Shown: positions 24,579 to 35,388, counted from the stretch's first letter. The stretch: DNA of 64,000 nt from Deltaproteobacteria bacterium (GCA_016210055.1 JACQUZ010000167.1:45935-109934); one strand, 5' to 3'. The notes: a model not told the origin generated them from the letters alone. Numbers and translations: made by a program.

Positions 24579-26135
24579 ATGAAGAGAAGTCCGCTGCGTA
24601 ATCTGTTCACCCTTGCCCTGCTAGCTCCTGTCGCGGCGGGGTGCGCAACCGACGATCTCGAGGAGGTCGTCGATTCGACAATCCAGCCGCAGCTTTCCTT
24701 GAACCAGTTGAGCCTCAACCAGCTTTCGCTAAACTCTCTAACGTCAATCCCGACGTCGAACCGCATGATGACCAATGTACCACTCCGGACGGAGAGCTAC
24801 TCGGATGCACACGCGCCGGCGGAGCTCAGGTTCCAGCTCCGTGACGAGAAGACCCGCGCCGTGATGCGCTACATCGTCGAGTGCGCGCTGGACAACACGC
24901 AAAAGCTCGACTTCGTCGACAACTACCACGGCGGAGCGTACTCCTTCAGGGGTGCGCTTGGGCTCTGCCCGGAATGGGGCAAGGTAGGTGGCTCGGCTAA
25001 CTCTAGGTGCCAGGAGCTTGTTTCTGCTTGTCTCCTTGCCCGCAACAACGCGTTCGGTCGTTCAGTACCCCTCTCACTCCGCGGTGAAGAGCCTCAGTTC
25101 GCGTTGTCACCGAGCGTGCCGACGTTCAACGTGAAGCGGGAGCCAAGTAGTAGTAGCGGGCTGTCGGATACCATTCAGAGCTTCATTCGTTGCAAGACAA
25201 CTCGAACCGGTACGAAGCGAAACTGCGGCTGGCAGCCTTCGGTCGTTGGTCGGTGCACGGCTGGCACGACGGTCACTGTTGGTATTGGCGGAAAGCCCTG
25301 GTGTACCTCTTTCCCGTGGTCGGGTTCGATTGCATGGGGTCTTCCACTTGGCTCCTCATCGGCCGATAGCGTCGTCCGTATCTGCGAAGGGCTCCGTGGT
25401 TGCGACGATGCAAGCGTGGCTACCCCGGATGAACCCTACGGCACGCTGCTCAAGCAGGCGTCGAGCTTCTGCGGTCAATCCAAGCCCGTCGTAACGTTCC
25501 CCTGCCCCTCGAGTAGCTTCTACAGCGTCATGGTCGGGCCCGAGGTTTCGAGCGCGGTGGGTTTTTCCGCCACGCCAGCAGCCAGCGGTGGCGGAACCTC
25601 GGGCAAGCTGCCTGCCTCAGAAATGGAGGTCTTCCCATGGCGAGAAGGTGCCTTTTTCGGCAATGTCTTCATTCCCGAGGCACTGGCCTCCAATACCAAT
25701 GGGGTAATCGTCGTGGATGGAGACGGGATCACAAGCGGCAGTGGCGTGAGGGCATGGAAGCAGGCGAGACCCGGCGTTGTTCATAAGAGCATGTTCGCGT
25801 GTACGAGCCACTACTGGAACGAGGCCGAGGCCGTGATGAAGGACCGCCTTTGCGCAGGTGGGAGCGACTTGTGCGCCGCGGCTTGGGTGGGCTCCTGTCG
25901 GGAGCCAAGCAAGTACTCCACGCTGTCCGTCGACTCGACCAAGATCTTCGTCTGCCAGGGGGAAAACCCGCTGCCGAGTGGCGACTACCAGAATTGCGAC
26001 ACGAAATCGACCGTAGGGTTGCCCATGCCGAAGTGGCGCTTCCCGATCACGACCTACCTCAACGACTTCTGCGACATTATCAAGACTCCGGGGATACCTA
26101 GCCCCTGCGAGAACGCTGGCCCCTACGTCCCTTGA
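24579..26135 (+). CDS. Secreted lipoprotein with LSLNQ repeats, function unknown
   Basis: A 518-residue exported protein that I do not recognise. The signal peptide ends in the lipobox VAAGC (C22). Shortly after comes a short tandem motif, LSLNQLSLNQLSLN, a pattern I associate with exported proteins of Polyangiales. The remainder is rich in Cys (about 20), Ser and Gly, with no catalytic signature, and suggests a disulfide-stabilised extracellular protein. ATG at 24579 is preceded by GAAGG nine bases upstream. A second ATG at 24570 in frame would give three more residues. It is flanked by two kinase genes in the same direction, with 22 bases to the next, so co-expression with the second kinase is possible. 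Confidence 0.65.
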   Translation: MKRSPLRNLFTLALLAPVAAGCATDDLEEVVDSTIQPQLSLNQLSLNQLSLNSLTSIPTSNRMMTNVPLRTESYSDAHAPAELRFQLRDEKTRAVMRYIVECALDNTQKLDFVDNYHGGAYSFRGALGLCPEWGKVGGSANSRCQELVSACLLARNNAFGRSVPLSLRGEEPQFALSPSVPTFNVKREPSSSSGLSDTIQSFIRCKTTRTGTKRNCGWQPSVVGRCTAGTTVTVGIGGKPWCTSFPWSGSIAWGLPLGSSSADSVVRICEGLRGCDDASVATPDEPYGTLLKQASSFCGQSKPVVTFPCPSSSFYSVMVGPEVSSAVGFSATPAASGGGTSGKLPASEMEVFPWREGAFFGNVFIPEALASNTNGVIVVDGDGITSGSGVRAWKQARPGVVHKSMFACTSHYWNEAEAVMKDRLCAGGSDLCAAAWVGSCREPSKYSTLSVDSTKIFVCQGENPLPSGDYQNCDTKSTVGLPMPKWRFPITTYLNDFCDIIKTPGIPSPCENAGPYVP

Positions 26136-26157
26136 CCCCCGCACGTCTTCTGTGGCC

Positions 26158-27567
26158 ATGGCCAACCGCCACGCCCCCCTCGACGAGACGCCGCCCCTCC
26201 GCGGGCGGCGTGAGATGCTCGCCGCGCTCCCCAAGTCCGCGCAAGAGCCAGACGAGCTAGCCCCAGGCTATCGTCTTGGCTCCTTCGTCGTCGACGAAGC
26301 CCGTTACCGCGGTGGGTTTGCGCTCGTTTATCGCGCCCACCACGTGGAGAGCGGTCTGCCGGCGGCGCTCAAGGTCCTCCATCGCCACCTCGCGGCATCA
26401 CCGTCGATACTCGAGCGCTTCGAGCGTGAGGCGCACATGCTGAACGCGCTTCGGCACCCGCACATCGTCGAGGTGCTCGAGACGGGCGCGCTGGAAGGCG
26501 GGCGTCCCTACCTGGCCATGGAATGGCTCGAGGGACGCACGCTCGCCCAGGAACTGACATCTAGGGGGCCCTTGTCACTCCCCGAAGTGCTCGCCGTGCT
26601 CGAGGAGCTCGGAAGTGCCCTCGCCGCAGCACACGGGCTGGGTATCGTCCACCGTGACTTCAAGGCCCAAAACGTCGTCGTGCTGCCTCGCGAGAACTGG
26701 TTCATGACGAAGCTCGTCGATTTCGGCATCGCCAAGCTGACCGGAGCGGGCGTCGAACACGGGCAGGTGACCACGAGCGGTCTTGTCATGGGAACCCCAC
26801 TCACCATGGCTCCCGAGCAGATCCTCGGGCAGGAGGTAGACGCGAGGACTGACATCTATGCCATGGGGATTCTGCTGTTCCAGATGGCCACTGGACGGCT
26901 CCCATTCCAAGGGCCGACCTACATCGAAATCGAGGACATGCACCTTCACGCGCCTCCCCCACGGCCGAGCGAGCTCGTTCCCGTGCCGCCCGAGTTCGAC
27001 GCGGTCGTGCGGCGCTGCCTCGAGAAGGAACGCTTGCGCCGTTATCCCGGAGTCGCCGAGCTCCTCGAAGACCTCCGGCGCGTGGCCTTAGTCGGCCAGG
27101 CGCAGGGCACCGCGTCCCAGGTCGAGGCGGTAGCCCTGCACGTGGAGGCACTCCTGCCTCAAGACATCGACGACGCCCCCGAGCCGGTGCTTGACGACGT
27201 GGAGGCAATTCTTGCCACCGCCCGCGCGGCGGCGACGCAGGGCCTTGCAGTGGCGATGGAGAGCGGCAATGCAGTACTTCTATGCGAGCTGCTCGGAACC
27301 ATGCCGACCGCCCGCCAAGCGGGTCGCCAGCGCGTGCTCAAGGCCGCTCGGGAGCTCCAAGTGGCCTTGGCCGCACGTGAGGGTGCGCGCTCGGAGGTGA
27401 CGGTGCGTGTCGCGGTCCTGGCAGGAGTCGTGCCGCACAAGAGTGCCATCACAGGGATTGCCGCTGCTGGCGCGGCGCTCCTGACTCGTTGCGAGCGCAT
27501 CTTCGAGTCGGAGGTCGCATTGGATCATCCAGCCTGCGTGCCCGCAAGGCGAACGCCCTCGCCCTAG
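26158..27567 (+). CDS. Ser/Thr protein kinase with C-terminal cyclase-like relic
   Basis: A 469-residue kinase. The glycine loop is RYRGGFALVY, the catalytic loop HRDFKAQN (165-172), DFG at 188-190 and the activation segment ends at MAPEQ. The KAQN in place of KPEN is unusual but keeps the essential Asp, Lys and Asn. The last 120 or so residues (about 340-455) have the order of a class III cyclase-like fold (GLAVAMESGNAVLLCELLG, then RVAVLAGVVPH) without metal-binding residues. No transmembrane helix is present, so it is soluble. ATG at 26158; a GTG two codons earlier is in frame. The PEGA-domain membrane protein downstream may be its partner. Confidence 0.9.
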   Translation: MANRHAPLDETPPLRGRREMLAALPKSAQEPDELAPGYRLGSFVVDEARYRGGFALVYRAHHVESGLPAALKVLHRHLAASPSILERFEREAHMLNALRHPHIVEVLETGALEGGRPYLAMEWLEGRTLAQELTSRGPLSLPEVLAVLEELGSALAAAHGLGIVHRDFKAQNVVVLPRENWFMTKLVDFGIAKLTGAGVEHGQVTTSGLVMGTPLTMAPEQILGQEVDARTDIYAMGILLFQMATGRLPFQGPTYIEIEDMHLHAPPPRPSELVPVPPEFDAVVRRCLEKERLRRYPGVAELLEDLRRVALVGQAQGTASQVEAVALHVEALLPQDIDDAPEPVLDDVEAILATARAAATQGLAVAMESGNAVLLCELLGTMPTARQAGRQRVLKAARELQVALAAREGARSEVTVRVAVLAGVVPHKSAITGIAAAGAALLTRCERIFESEVALDHPACVPARRTPSP

Positions 27568-27570
27568 CCC

Positions 27571-27599
27571 TTGTCCCCTGACCGAGGCTGGGCCATAAT
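27571..27599 (+). promoter_or_regulatory. Promoter of the PEGA-domain gene
   Basis: TTGTCC (27571-27576), 17 bases, CATAAT (27594-27599). The predicted start near 27606 leaves about 23 bases before the TTG start codon. It lies just after the kinase stop, so the PEGA gene can be expressed separately. Confidence 0.5.
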
Positions 27600-27628
27600 T
27601 CAAGCCACTCGCAGGACCACCGGGCATC

Positions 27629-29224
27629 TTGACTAAAGACCGCAAGCCAGAGCCCGCCGCGCCGACCATCGGGCAGGAAGCAGGAGATCGCACCGAAACG
27701 GTGGACCAAGAGGCCTGGCTTGCCCGGCTTGCAGGAAACAAGGCTCCTGAGGATCCCGTTTCCGGGCCAGAACAGGGGCTGGCCGCGCAGTCACCTCGCC
27801 CGGTCTCTTCCGCCACTTCACACTTGCCGACGCCTGGCCCAAGGACCGCAGTCCCTCCGCCGCCACGCCGGACCTTGGCAGGTGTGAGTCCACCAGGCCC
27901 ACTCCCATTTCCCACTCGGTCATCCGGGGCCCCACCAGTTGTTGCCGAGTTCAAGGCCAAGCTCCCCCTTCCCCAGGCAGATCGCCCCGCGACTCCGCCA
28001 GTCGCTACCGTGGATCGGGAAGCCGTCCGGATAGCGCCGCCAGAACCGACGGGGAATCTCCCGCCCGCCCTTGAGCCGATAACCGCACCCAATGAGCTCA
28101 TCGAGCCCACGTCCCTTACTCCTCCACCGCTTCCTCCCGTCCCAAAGAGCCCGGACGTCGAATCATGGTTCGAGAGCCAACCCACCCGCCCCGCCGATTT
28201 CCAGGACCTCGCGAGCCTCCCCGGAATGACGAATCCAGGAGCGGCGCCTCGTGGGGAGCCGACGACCGAGAGTCCGGTCGCCCAGGGCAGTGCGGCCGCC
28301 GTTCCAAGTCCAAGCCTGGCCGTGGAGTCTAGTTCGGCAACTGCTGCGGACGAAAAGACGACACGCGACAGCCAGTCGCAGCTTCGCCGGCTTCGGCCAG
28401 TCGTGGTTGCATCGGTCGTATCGCTCGTCGTGGGCGTCTTCCTGGGAGCGCTGCTGTTTTCGAGCGGGGGAAGGGAACGCGTAGAAAAGGGATCGGAGGT
28501 CTCCTCGGCAGCTCCCTGCCATGAACCATCAGGCAGCAAGGGTGTCGAAACTGCTTTGGCATCGCCTGGCGAGCAGCCACCCGTGGTCTTGGCCAAGGAT
28601 GATTCCCCGCAAGTGGCCTTGGCGCGTCCAGATGCCGAGGTTCGAGCAGCGCCAGCTCCATCATCCCCAACACCGCCTCCTTCACCGTCTGTGACGCTCG
28701 GGCGCGGCGCTTGCGTCTTGCGGGTCGTGACTCGGCCAGACGGGGCGGGGATCACCATCGACGGAAACCGTGTCGGTAGCTCGCCGCTCGAAGTGAACGA
28801 AGCACCTTGCGGCAAGCCCATCATCGTCCGCTTGGACAAGCCGCCTCGGTTTGGAACGGTGCAAAGGCGCCTTGTCTTGGTTGAAGGTGAGCCGAGGACT
28901 CTTGAGGAGGAGCTCGGCGGTGTTCAGGCACGGCTCGATGTCCGATCGAAGCCGAGCGGTGCCCTCGTATTCCTCGGTGGGCGAAAGGTAGGCAAGACCC
29001 CCCTCTCGTTGAGGCTCGATCCTCGCGAGCGGGCAACGGTTCGTCTTCAGCTCCCGGGCTACAGGTCCCACGAGCAGAGCGTGGTGCTGCGGGCGGGAAA
29101 GCCTACCCGCGTTCATGCGGCGCTAAAGAAAGAAGGATCTGGGCCTGCGGGCTCTGGACCGGGGCACTTCGGCCGAGCCGGTTCTCCGAAGGTCGTCAAG
29201 CCGCGGCGCTCGTCGGGACGATAG
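27629..29224 (+). CDS. Membrane protein with two PEGA domains
   Basis: A 531-residue protein. The N-terminal 255 residues are Pro/Ala-rich and disordered. One transmembrane helix follows (about 257-280, VVVASVVSLVVGVFLGALLF), then a linker and two PEGA domains (about 357-425 and 432-500). The first has the core LRVVTRPDGAGITIDG and GSSPLEV; the second LDVRSKPSGALVFLG and GKTPLSL. PEGA domains occur on the outside of bacterial kinases and surface proteins. Here they are not fused to a kinase but adjacent to one, so it may be a split receptor (inference). The topology would be cytosolic N-terminus and periplasmic PEGA. The start is TTG at 27629. A basic GRAGS-type tail ends it. Confidence 0.82.
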   Translation: MTKDRKPEPAAPTIGQEAGDRTETVDQEAWLARLAGNKAPEDPVSGPEQGLAAQSPRPVSSATSHLPTPGPRTAVPPPPRRTLAGVSPPGPLPFPTRSSGAPPVVAEFKAKLPLPQADRPATPPVATVDREAVRIAPPEPTGNLPPALEPITAPNELIEPTSLTPPPLPPVPKSPDVESWFESQPTRPADFQDLASLPGMTNPGAAPRGEPTTESPVAQGSAAAVPSPSLAVESSSATAADEKTTRDSQSQLRRLRPVVVASVVSLVVGVFLGALLFSSGGRERVEKGSEVSSAAPCHEPSGSKGVETALASPGEQPPVVLAKDDSPQVALARPDAEVRAAPAPSSPTPPPSPSVTLGRGACVLRVVTRPDGAGITIDGNRVGSSPLEVNEAPCGKPIIVRLDKPPRFGTVQRRLVLVEGEPRTLEEELGGVQARLDVRSKPSGALVFLGGRKVGKTPLSLRLDPRERATVRLQLPGYRSHEQSVVLRAGKPTRVHAALKKEGSGPAGSGPGHFGRAGSPKVVKPRRSSGR

Positions 29225-29254
29225 CGACGCGTGCGCGTGATCTCCCCAGAGCTT

Positions 29255-30127
29255 CTAAGACGCCCACGGCTCCGACTCACCCACAAGGGAAAGTCGCAGC
29301 GGAACCTGGGCGGTGTAAAGGGCCCATGTTCGCTTGTCGGCGTATCGGAATTGGATCACGAGCTCGTTGCGGCCGTCGCCATCGACATCTAGGACTCCAA
29401 CGAGATCCATCCCCTTGAAAAAGCGGGGGTCCGTACCGCCCAGAATGCTCGGCGTGGCAAACCGCGCCTGGCAGCCTGCCGCCGGGGCACTCTCGCCTAG
29501 AACCTCCTCCGACGGGGCTCGCATTTCATCGAGAAAGGCATCCAGCGGAAACGCCTCGGCGCGGCCGTCCTGATCCGTGTCCACCAAGAGCTTCCCCTCT
29601 TGCACGCACCCTGCGCCAGTGCTCGGGGTAAGGGTTTCCTCGGGATCGAGGGGGCGGACCTGAGCCAATGCGAGGCCGCAACCGTCGGACAGGGCCATGC
29701 ACTGGGCTGCCGTCACCTCCTCGGCGCAAGGCAAGTCTCCTGCATATCCGCCGACTGCGGCCTGCGAGGCTGGACTGAGCTCAGTCGTGCCCATGGCCGT
29801 GAAAATGCCGGCGCGCTTTCCGGAGAAAGACAAGACGGTGAACCGCTGGACGGCGCCGCGGGTCACCAAGAGATTGAGCTCGGAAGAGTCCCGAGACCAC
29901 GAGAGAGCGCGTCTCGCGAACAACATGGATACGGCCGGCCGACCCGCGGCCTTGCCTGGGCAGAGCTCGCCGATGACCACCTCCCGAGATGCCTGAAATG
30001 CCGGCGTCCGGATGGCTGGTCCGGCTGGAAGCTCGCTGGGAGTGTCTCCAGGGCCTCTCGGCGACACGCGAGCCGCGCATGCCAAAGGAGCGAGGGCCAG
30101 CAAAAGAGCTATGGCGCGGGTGTGCAT
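29255..30127 (-). CDS. Exported protein with two EF-hand-like Asp loops
   Basis: A 290-residue protein I do not recognise. The signal peptide (MHTRAIALLLALAPLACA) could be a lipoprotein signal, although Pro at -3 of the cysteine is not standard. Two D-x-D-x-D-G calcium-type loops, DTDQDGRAEAF and DVDGDGRNELV, lie in the C-terminal half, resembling single FG-GAP-like units. GGAG six to eight bases upstream supports the ATG at 30127; an upstream in-frame ATG at 30139 lies in that site and looks less likely. It is divergent from the TIGR04551-like gene, and convergent with the PEGA gene 30 bases away. Confidence 0.6.
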   Translation of the reverse strand: MHTRAIALLLALAPLACAARVSPRGPGDTPSELPAGPAIRTPAFQASREVVIGELCPGKAAGRPAVSMLFARRALSWSRDSSELNLLVTRGAVQRFTVLSFSGKRAGIFTAMGTTELSPASQAAVGGYAGDLPCAEEVTAAQCMALSDGCGLALAQVRPLDPEETLTPSTGAGCVQEGKLLVDTDQDGRAEAFPLDAFLDEMRAPSEEVLGESAPAAGCQARFATPSILGGTDPRFFKGMDLVGVLDVDGDGRNELVIQFRYADKRTWALYTAQVPLRLSLVGESEPWAS

Positions 30128-30237
30128 GGTTTTCTCCATGCTCGATCTAGGGCACGCCGTCAACTCCGAAGCCACACCGTGATGCTCCGCGGCTGGACAA
30201 CCCGGTAGTCACCGGCCGTGTCCTAACTTGGCAGTCA

Positions 30238-30267
30238 TTGACGCCCGTCGCAAGCGGCGTCTATAGT
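30238..30267 (+). promoter_or_regulatory. Promoter of the TIGR04551-like gene
   Basis: TTGACG (30238-30243), 18 bases, TATAGT (30262-30267). The predicted transcript starts near 30274 and gives a leader of about 40 bases with GGAGG at 30300-30304. This is one of the best promoter matches in the window. Confidence 0.65.
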
Positions 30268-30313
30268 CGCCGTCCCTCGCGTGATGTCCGATTCCTTGTG
30301 GAGGTTTGGTCAA

Positions 30314-32128
30314 ATGATCCGCTTTTCCCGGCCGCTTTCCGCGGCGCTGGCGCTGGCCGTCGCCATTTCGCCCCTCGGTGCATTCGCACAAGTTGCCCCA
30401 GGGGGCATGCCGGGCGGCGGTACGATGGGCGAAGAAGAGGCAAAACCTGAAGGTGTTGCAGAGCAGGCGCCCAAGGAAAAAGGTCAGCTGCCCACCACGC
30501 CGGTGCTACCCCCCTGGCCTGGCGAGTCACGAAAGCGCCTTCAGTTGTTCGAGCTCGACGGGTATTTCCGTTTTCGGACCGATTGGTTCAAGAATCTCCA
30601 CCTGGGGTTCCACCAGTCGGGCGACGAGAGCCCGCCATTTCGCGAGCCGTTGTCCTGCTTGGACACCGCGACTGACGACGTAAAGTCGTTCTGCTCGAAG
30701 AACATTGGCTCGGCCAACATGCGACTTCGCCTGGAGCCTATCTTTCACCTGTCCGAACAGGTGACCGTTCGCAGCCAGATTGACGTTCTGGACAATGTAG
30801 TCTTGGGTTCAACCCCAGAGGGGTTCTACACCGATGGAACGACGCGGCCCCAAGACGTGCCGGCCAACGTGCTTTCGCATCGGCAGGTTCCGCCGGAGGA
30901 GGGCCGCAACTACGTGACCGACTCCATTCGGGCCAAGCGCGCTTGGGCCGAGATAATGACAGCCCTTGGCCTCCTCAAGTTTGGGCGCATGCCGTCTCAC
31001 TGGGGGCTCGGCATTCTCGAGAATGGTGGCGCCGAGGACACGTACCACGAGACGTACTGCCTGGACTGCGACTTCGGCGATACGGTGGACCGGCTCGTGT
31101 TCTCGGCGAAGATCCCGGGATCGCGGTTCCGCCTGGCGCTTGCCAAGGACTGGCCCGCCACGGGCCTCACCACCGCGCACACCCCATCGGCGAAGAACCG
31201 CGAGGGTGGGCAACCCTTTGACCTCGACGACAAGGACGACGTCCATCAATGGGTGCTCGTCCTTGCCAACCTCGACTCCCTCACAAAATGGAAGGACGTC
31301 ATCGAGCGAGGCGACTTGGCGCTCAACTATGGCTTCTACCTCATTCGGCGAACCCAGGATCTCGACACCTCTGTCGACGCATCGGTGGTCGCGGGCAATC
31401 TCGCCCAGCCGGAGCGCGCCCTCGTTACCCGAAGGGCAAGCGCCTGGATTCCAGATGCGTACTTCCGCTTGGGTTACAAGAAATTGAACGTCGAAGGGGA
31501 AGGAGTGCTCGTCTGGGGAGATATCGATTCCCTGAAGTTGTCCGACACCCTGGAGCACAAGGATCTCGAGCTTCGCCAACTAGGCTTCGTAGTCCGGGCG
31601 AATTACCTTTTCCTCGACGACGACCTGAACTTGGGGATGGAGGTCGGCTTTGCTTCGGGCGACCAGTGGGAGTCCACGAGGCCCTCCGGCGCGATCCATG
31701 TCCGTGAGAGCCCATCCATCCCGCAGAGCACCGCCGACAACTTAGTGTCCAACTTCCGCTTTGATCCCGACTTCCACGTCGATCTCATTCTCTTCCGCGA
31801 GCTCCTCGGGACGGTCACCAACGCCACGTACGTGAAGCCAAGCATGGCCTATCACTTCACGAAATCGTTCGTCCTCAAGGCCGCTGCCATCACGAGCTTC
31901 GCCCATCGGTCGGTGGCAACCCCGGGCAACAGCACGTGGTACGGCCTCGAGTTCGACGGCGATCTCGGATACCAAAACGAAGCCGAGGGCTTCTTCGCCG
32001 GCATGTCCTATGGGGTCTTCTTCCCCGGTGGCGCCATGGATCACAAGGAAGGGCTCCCCGGGTTCCTGCGCCCGGGCGAGGCGGGCACGGCGCAGACCTT
32101 TCAGACGCGCTTGGTCGTAAAATTCTAG
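30314..32128 (+). CDS. TIGR04551-like exported protein, probable outer-membrane barrel
   Basis: A 604-residue protein resembling the TIGR04551 family of myxobacteria. A clear signal peptide (about 1-26, ending GAFAQ) is followed by a low-complexity Glu/Pro/Gly stretch and then a long beta-rich region with alternating strands and aromatic girdle residues, ending in a C-terminal strand with a terminal phenylalanine (QTRLVVKF). That terminus is the usual BAM recognition signal of outer-membrane barrels. ATG at 30314 has GGAGG nine bases upstream; the in-frame ATG at 30281 is outside this arrangement. The family name is from memory of the sequence pattern; barrel prediction is inference. Transport or surface function is unknown. 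Confidence 0.72.
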   Translation: MIRFSRPLSAALALAVAISPLGAFAQVAPGGMPGGGTMGEEEAKPEGVAEQAPKEKGQLPTTPVLPPWPGESRKRLQLFELDGYFRFRTDWFKNLHLGFHQSGDESPPFREPLSCLDTATDDVKSFCSKNIGSANMRLRLEPIFHLSEQVTVRSQIDVLDNVVLGSTPEGFYTDGTTRPQDVPANVLSHRQVPPEEGRNYVTDSIRAKRAWAEIMTALGLLKFGRMPSHWGLGILENGGAEDTYHETYCLDCDFGDTVDRLVFSAKIPGSRFRLALAKDWPATGLTTAHTPSAKNREGGQPFDLDDKDDVHQWVLVLANLDSLTKWKDVIERGDLALNYGFYLIRRTQDLDTSVDASVVAGNLAQPERALVTRRASAWIPDAYFRLGYKKLNVEGEGVLVWGDIDSLKLSDTLEHKDLELRQLGFVVRANYLFLDDDLNLGMEVGFASGDQWESTRPSGAIHVRESPSIPQSTADNLVSNFRFDPDFHVDLILFRELLGTVTNATYVKPSMAYHFTKSFVLKAAAITSFAHRSVATPGNSTWYGLEFDGDLGYQNEAEGFFAGMSYGVFFPGGAMDHKEGLPGFLRPGEAGTAQTFQTRLVVKF

Positions 32129-32149
32129 CGGCCAAGCGAATCATAGAGG

Positions 32150-32178
32150 TTGGAGCAGGTGGAAGACCGGCGTAGCAT
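32150..32178 (+). promoter_or_regulatory. Candidate promoter of the lipoprotein gene at 32188
   Basis: TTGGAG (32150-32155), 17 bases, TAGCAT (32173-32178). It ends nine bases before the ATG, so the leader would be only a few bases long. Confidence 0.45.
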
Positions 32179-32187
32179 GTCCCCGCC

Positions 32188-33909
32188 ATGCGACGTTTTC
32201 TTGTCCTCGCCCTGACACTTCCGATCCTTGGCGGCGCGTGCACCAAGGCGCTGTCCGTTCGCTCCCCAAGAGAGGCCGCCCAGGGATCGCGGGTCGATTC
32301 CTGGGCGCGGTTCATCCCGGGCGAAACACCTTATTTCTTCGGTAACCTTGAGCCTCTTCCGCCGGCGTTTGGGGACCGATTGGCCGGTGTGCTGGACCCC
32401 TTGCTCGGGATGCTCGAGCCCGAGCTCGCGAAAAAACGCATGGCGTTTGAACACCGTCAGGAGCTGCCTGAAGATGACCGCGTCCTCAAGGCAATTCTCG
32501 ACGAGGTGAGAGGAAACCTCTCGGTCAAGGGGCTCGCGCGGATCGGCCTTTCGTTTGATTTGACGTACGTGGTTCATGGCGTCGGCCTGTTTCCCGTCAT
32601 GCGCCTGGGCATTCGAGATCCCGACGCCCTGCGTGGGCTCGTTGAACGGATTGAGGCCAAGTCAGGCGTACGAGCGCCCAGGAGGAAGCTTGGCGCGAAC
32701 GAGTATTGGAGCTTTGGAGACGCCGACCGCATGGCGGTCGTCGTTGCGATCCTCGAGGACGAGCTGGTGATCGGATTTCTCGCCTCGTCCACAGCACCCG
32801 AAGTGCTCCCCATGATCCTTCGGCAGGTCACACCCAAGCGAAGCATCATCGATGAGGGGAAGATCGCCGAGCTGGTCCAGCGCGGCTACAAGTACTCGTA
32901 CGGCATCATCGACTTGGTGCGTATCGCGTCCATCTTCCTCGGCAACGAAGGCGTCCTGGCGAGCAAGCAACTCGCTGCAATGGAAATCGATCCGTCCCCA
33001 CTCTCGAAGCCGTGCAAGAACGAGATACTCGGCTTGGTGTCCTTGATGCCCCGCATGGTCATGGGTGTTGAACGAATAGATGACCGCGGCTCTGTGACCG
33101 AGGGGATCCTGGAGCTGGATCCGAAGGTTGCCGATGCACTGGCTGCGCTGCCCGCGCCCGTGCCTGGTCTTGCCTTGCGTCCTCGAGGCAACCCCTTGGC
33201 AACCATGGGAATTGGGCTGGATCTGGGAAAGACCGTCGATCTCCTGCGTCAGGTTGCCACTCGCATCCAGGAAAACCCCTATCAATGCGAGCACCTCGAT
33301 TTCCTCAACGAGGCCGCGGCGGGGATCGGCGGTGCCTTCCTAAACCCGGTCATGGCACAAGTGGCGCAATTCCAAGGCCTGTACGTCATGGTCGAGGACG
33401 TCTTCCCCAACGGAAGCGCGCCCGAGGCTCGTGTCCTGTCGATCATCGCCCACAAGAGCCCCAGCATGTTCCTGAGCATCCTGGGCTCGGCATTCCCACC
33501 CCTCGCCGACATCGCGTTGAACGACGACGGAGTGCCGATTCCGCTGCCACTCGAAGAGGAGCTTCCGTGGGTCGTCGAGCCAACCCTCGCAGTACGGGGG
33601 CAGGCGATAGCTTTTTCGATAGGAAATGGCATGGGGACGAAGCTCACCGAGGCGCTGGGCAAGAGCCCGGGAAATCCCCTGCCGGTCTTCCAATTCTCCT
33701 ATGACGGCAAGCGAATCCTGGACCTGATGAAGCGCTGGGATCTCCTGAACAAGGCACTCGACCAGGGGAACTTGCAACTCAAGGCGTTCCTCGACGCTGG
33801 GCAAAGGTGGTCCGGTTTCTACTTCTCCTCCATGTTCTTTGACCGGCGCGGAATCGTCGTCAAGACGGGAGAGGAGCTTGGCACCACGGAAACCGGGATT
33901 GCTCGGTAA
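32188..33909 (+). CDS. Lipoprotein of unknown function
   Basis: A 573-residue exported protein. The signal peptide (MRRFLVLALTLPILGGAC) ends in a lipobox-like LGGAC with C18. The rest is a mixture of alpha and beta with repeated hydrophobic strands (FDLTYVVHGVGLFPVMRLG, RMAVVVAILEDELVIGF, MVMGVERI) that hint at a duplicated fold, but I see no catalytic motif or recognisable family. No transmembrane helix follows the signal. It is 59 bases downstream of the barrel candidate and may share function in the outer membrane, but it has its own promoter match. It is convergent with radA. Confidence 0.65.
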   Translation: MRRFLVLALTLPILGGACTKALSVRSPREAAQGSRVDSWARFIPGETPYFFGNLEPLPPAFGDRLAGVLDPLLGMLEPELAKKRMAFEHRQELPEDDRVLKAILDEVRGNLSVKGLARIGLSFDLTYVVHGVGLFPVMRLGIRDPDALRGLVERIEAKSGVRAPRRKLGANEYWSFGDADRMAVVVAILEDELVIGFLASSTAPEVLPMILRQVTPKRSIIDEGKIAELVQRGYKYSYGIIDLVRIASIFLGNEGVLASKQLAAMEIDPSPLSKPCKNEILGLVSLMPRMVMGVERIDDRGSVTEGILELDPKVADALAALPAPVPGLALRPRGNPLATMGIGLDLGKTVDLLRQVATRIQENPYQCEHLDFLNEAAAGIGGAFLNPVMAQVAQFQGLYVMVEDVFPNGSAPEARVLSIIAHKSPSMFLSILGSAFPPLADIALNDDGVPIPLPLEEELPWVVEPTLAVRGQAIAFSIGNGMGTKLTEALGKSPGNPLPVFQFSYDGKRILDLMKRWDLLNKALDQGNLQLKAFLDAGQRWSGFYFSSMFFDRRGIVVKTGEELGTTETGIAR

Positions 33910-33942
33910 TCCGAGCATGTCCCGCCATAGAGGTGCATCGGT

Positions 33943-35340
<1,398 letters not shown>

Positions 35341-35388
35341 GGTTCGTGAGGCTAGCGCGAGGGTCTGACGGCTTGGGGCACTCGGCCC

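Noticed and set aside
24690..24750. LSLNQ coding repeat as a DNA-level repeat element
   Set aside because: The codons differ between copies, so the repeat is at protein level only.
27280..28839. A 519-codon frame on the minus strand over the kinase and PEGA genes
   Set aside because: The product is low complexity (Ser/Thr/Gly) and antisense to two recognisable genes.
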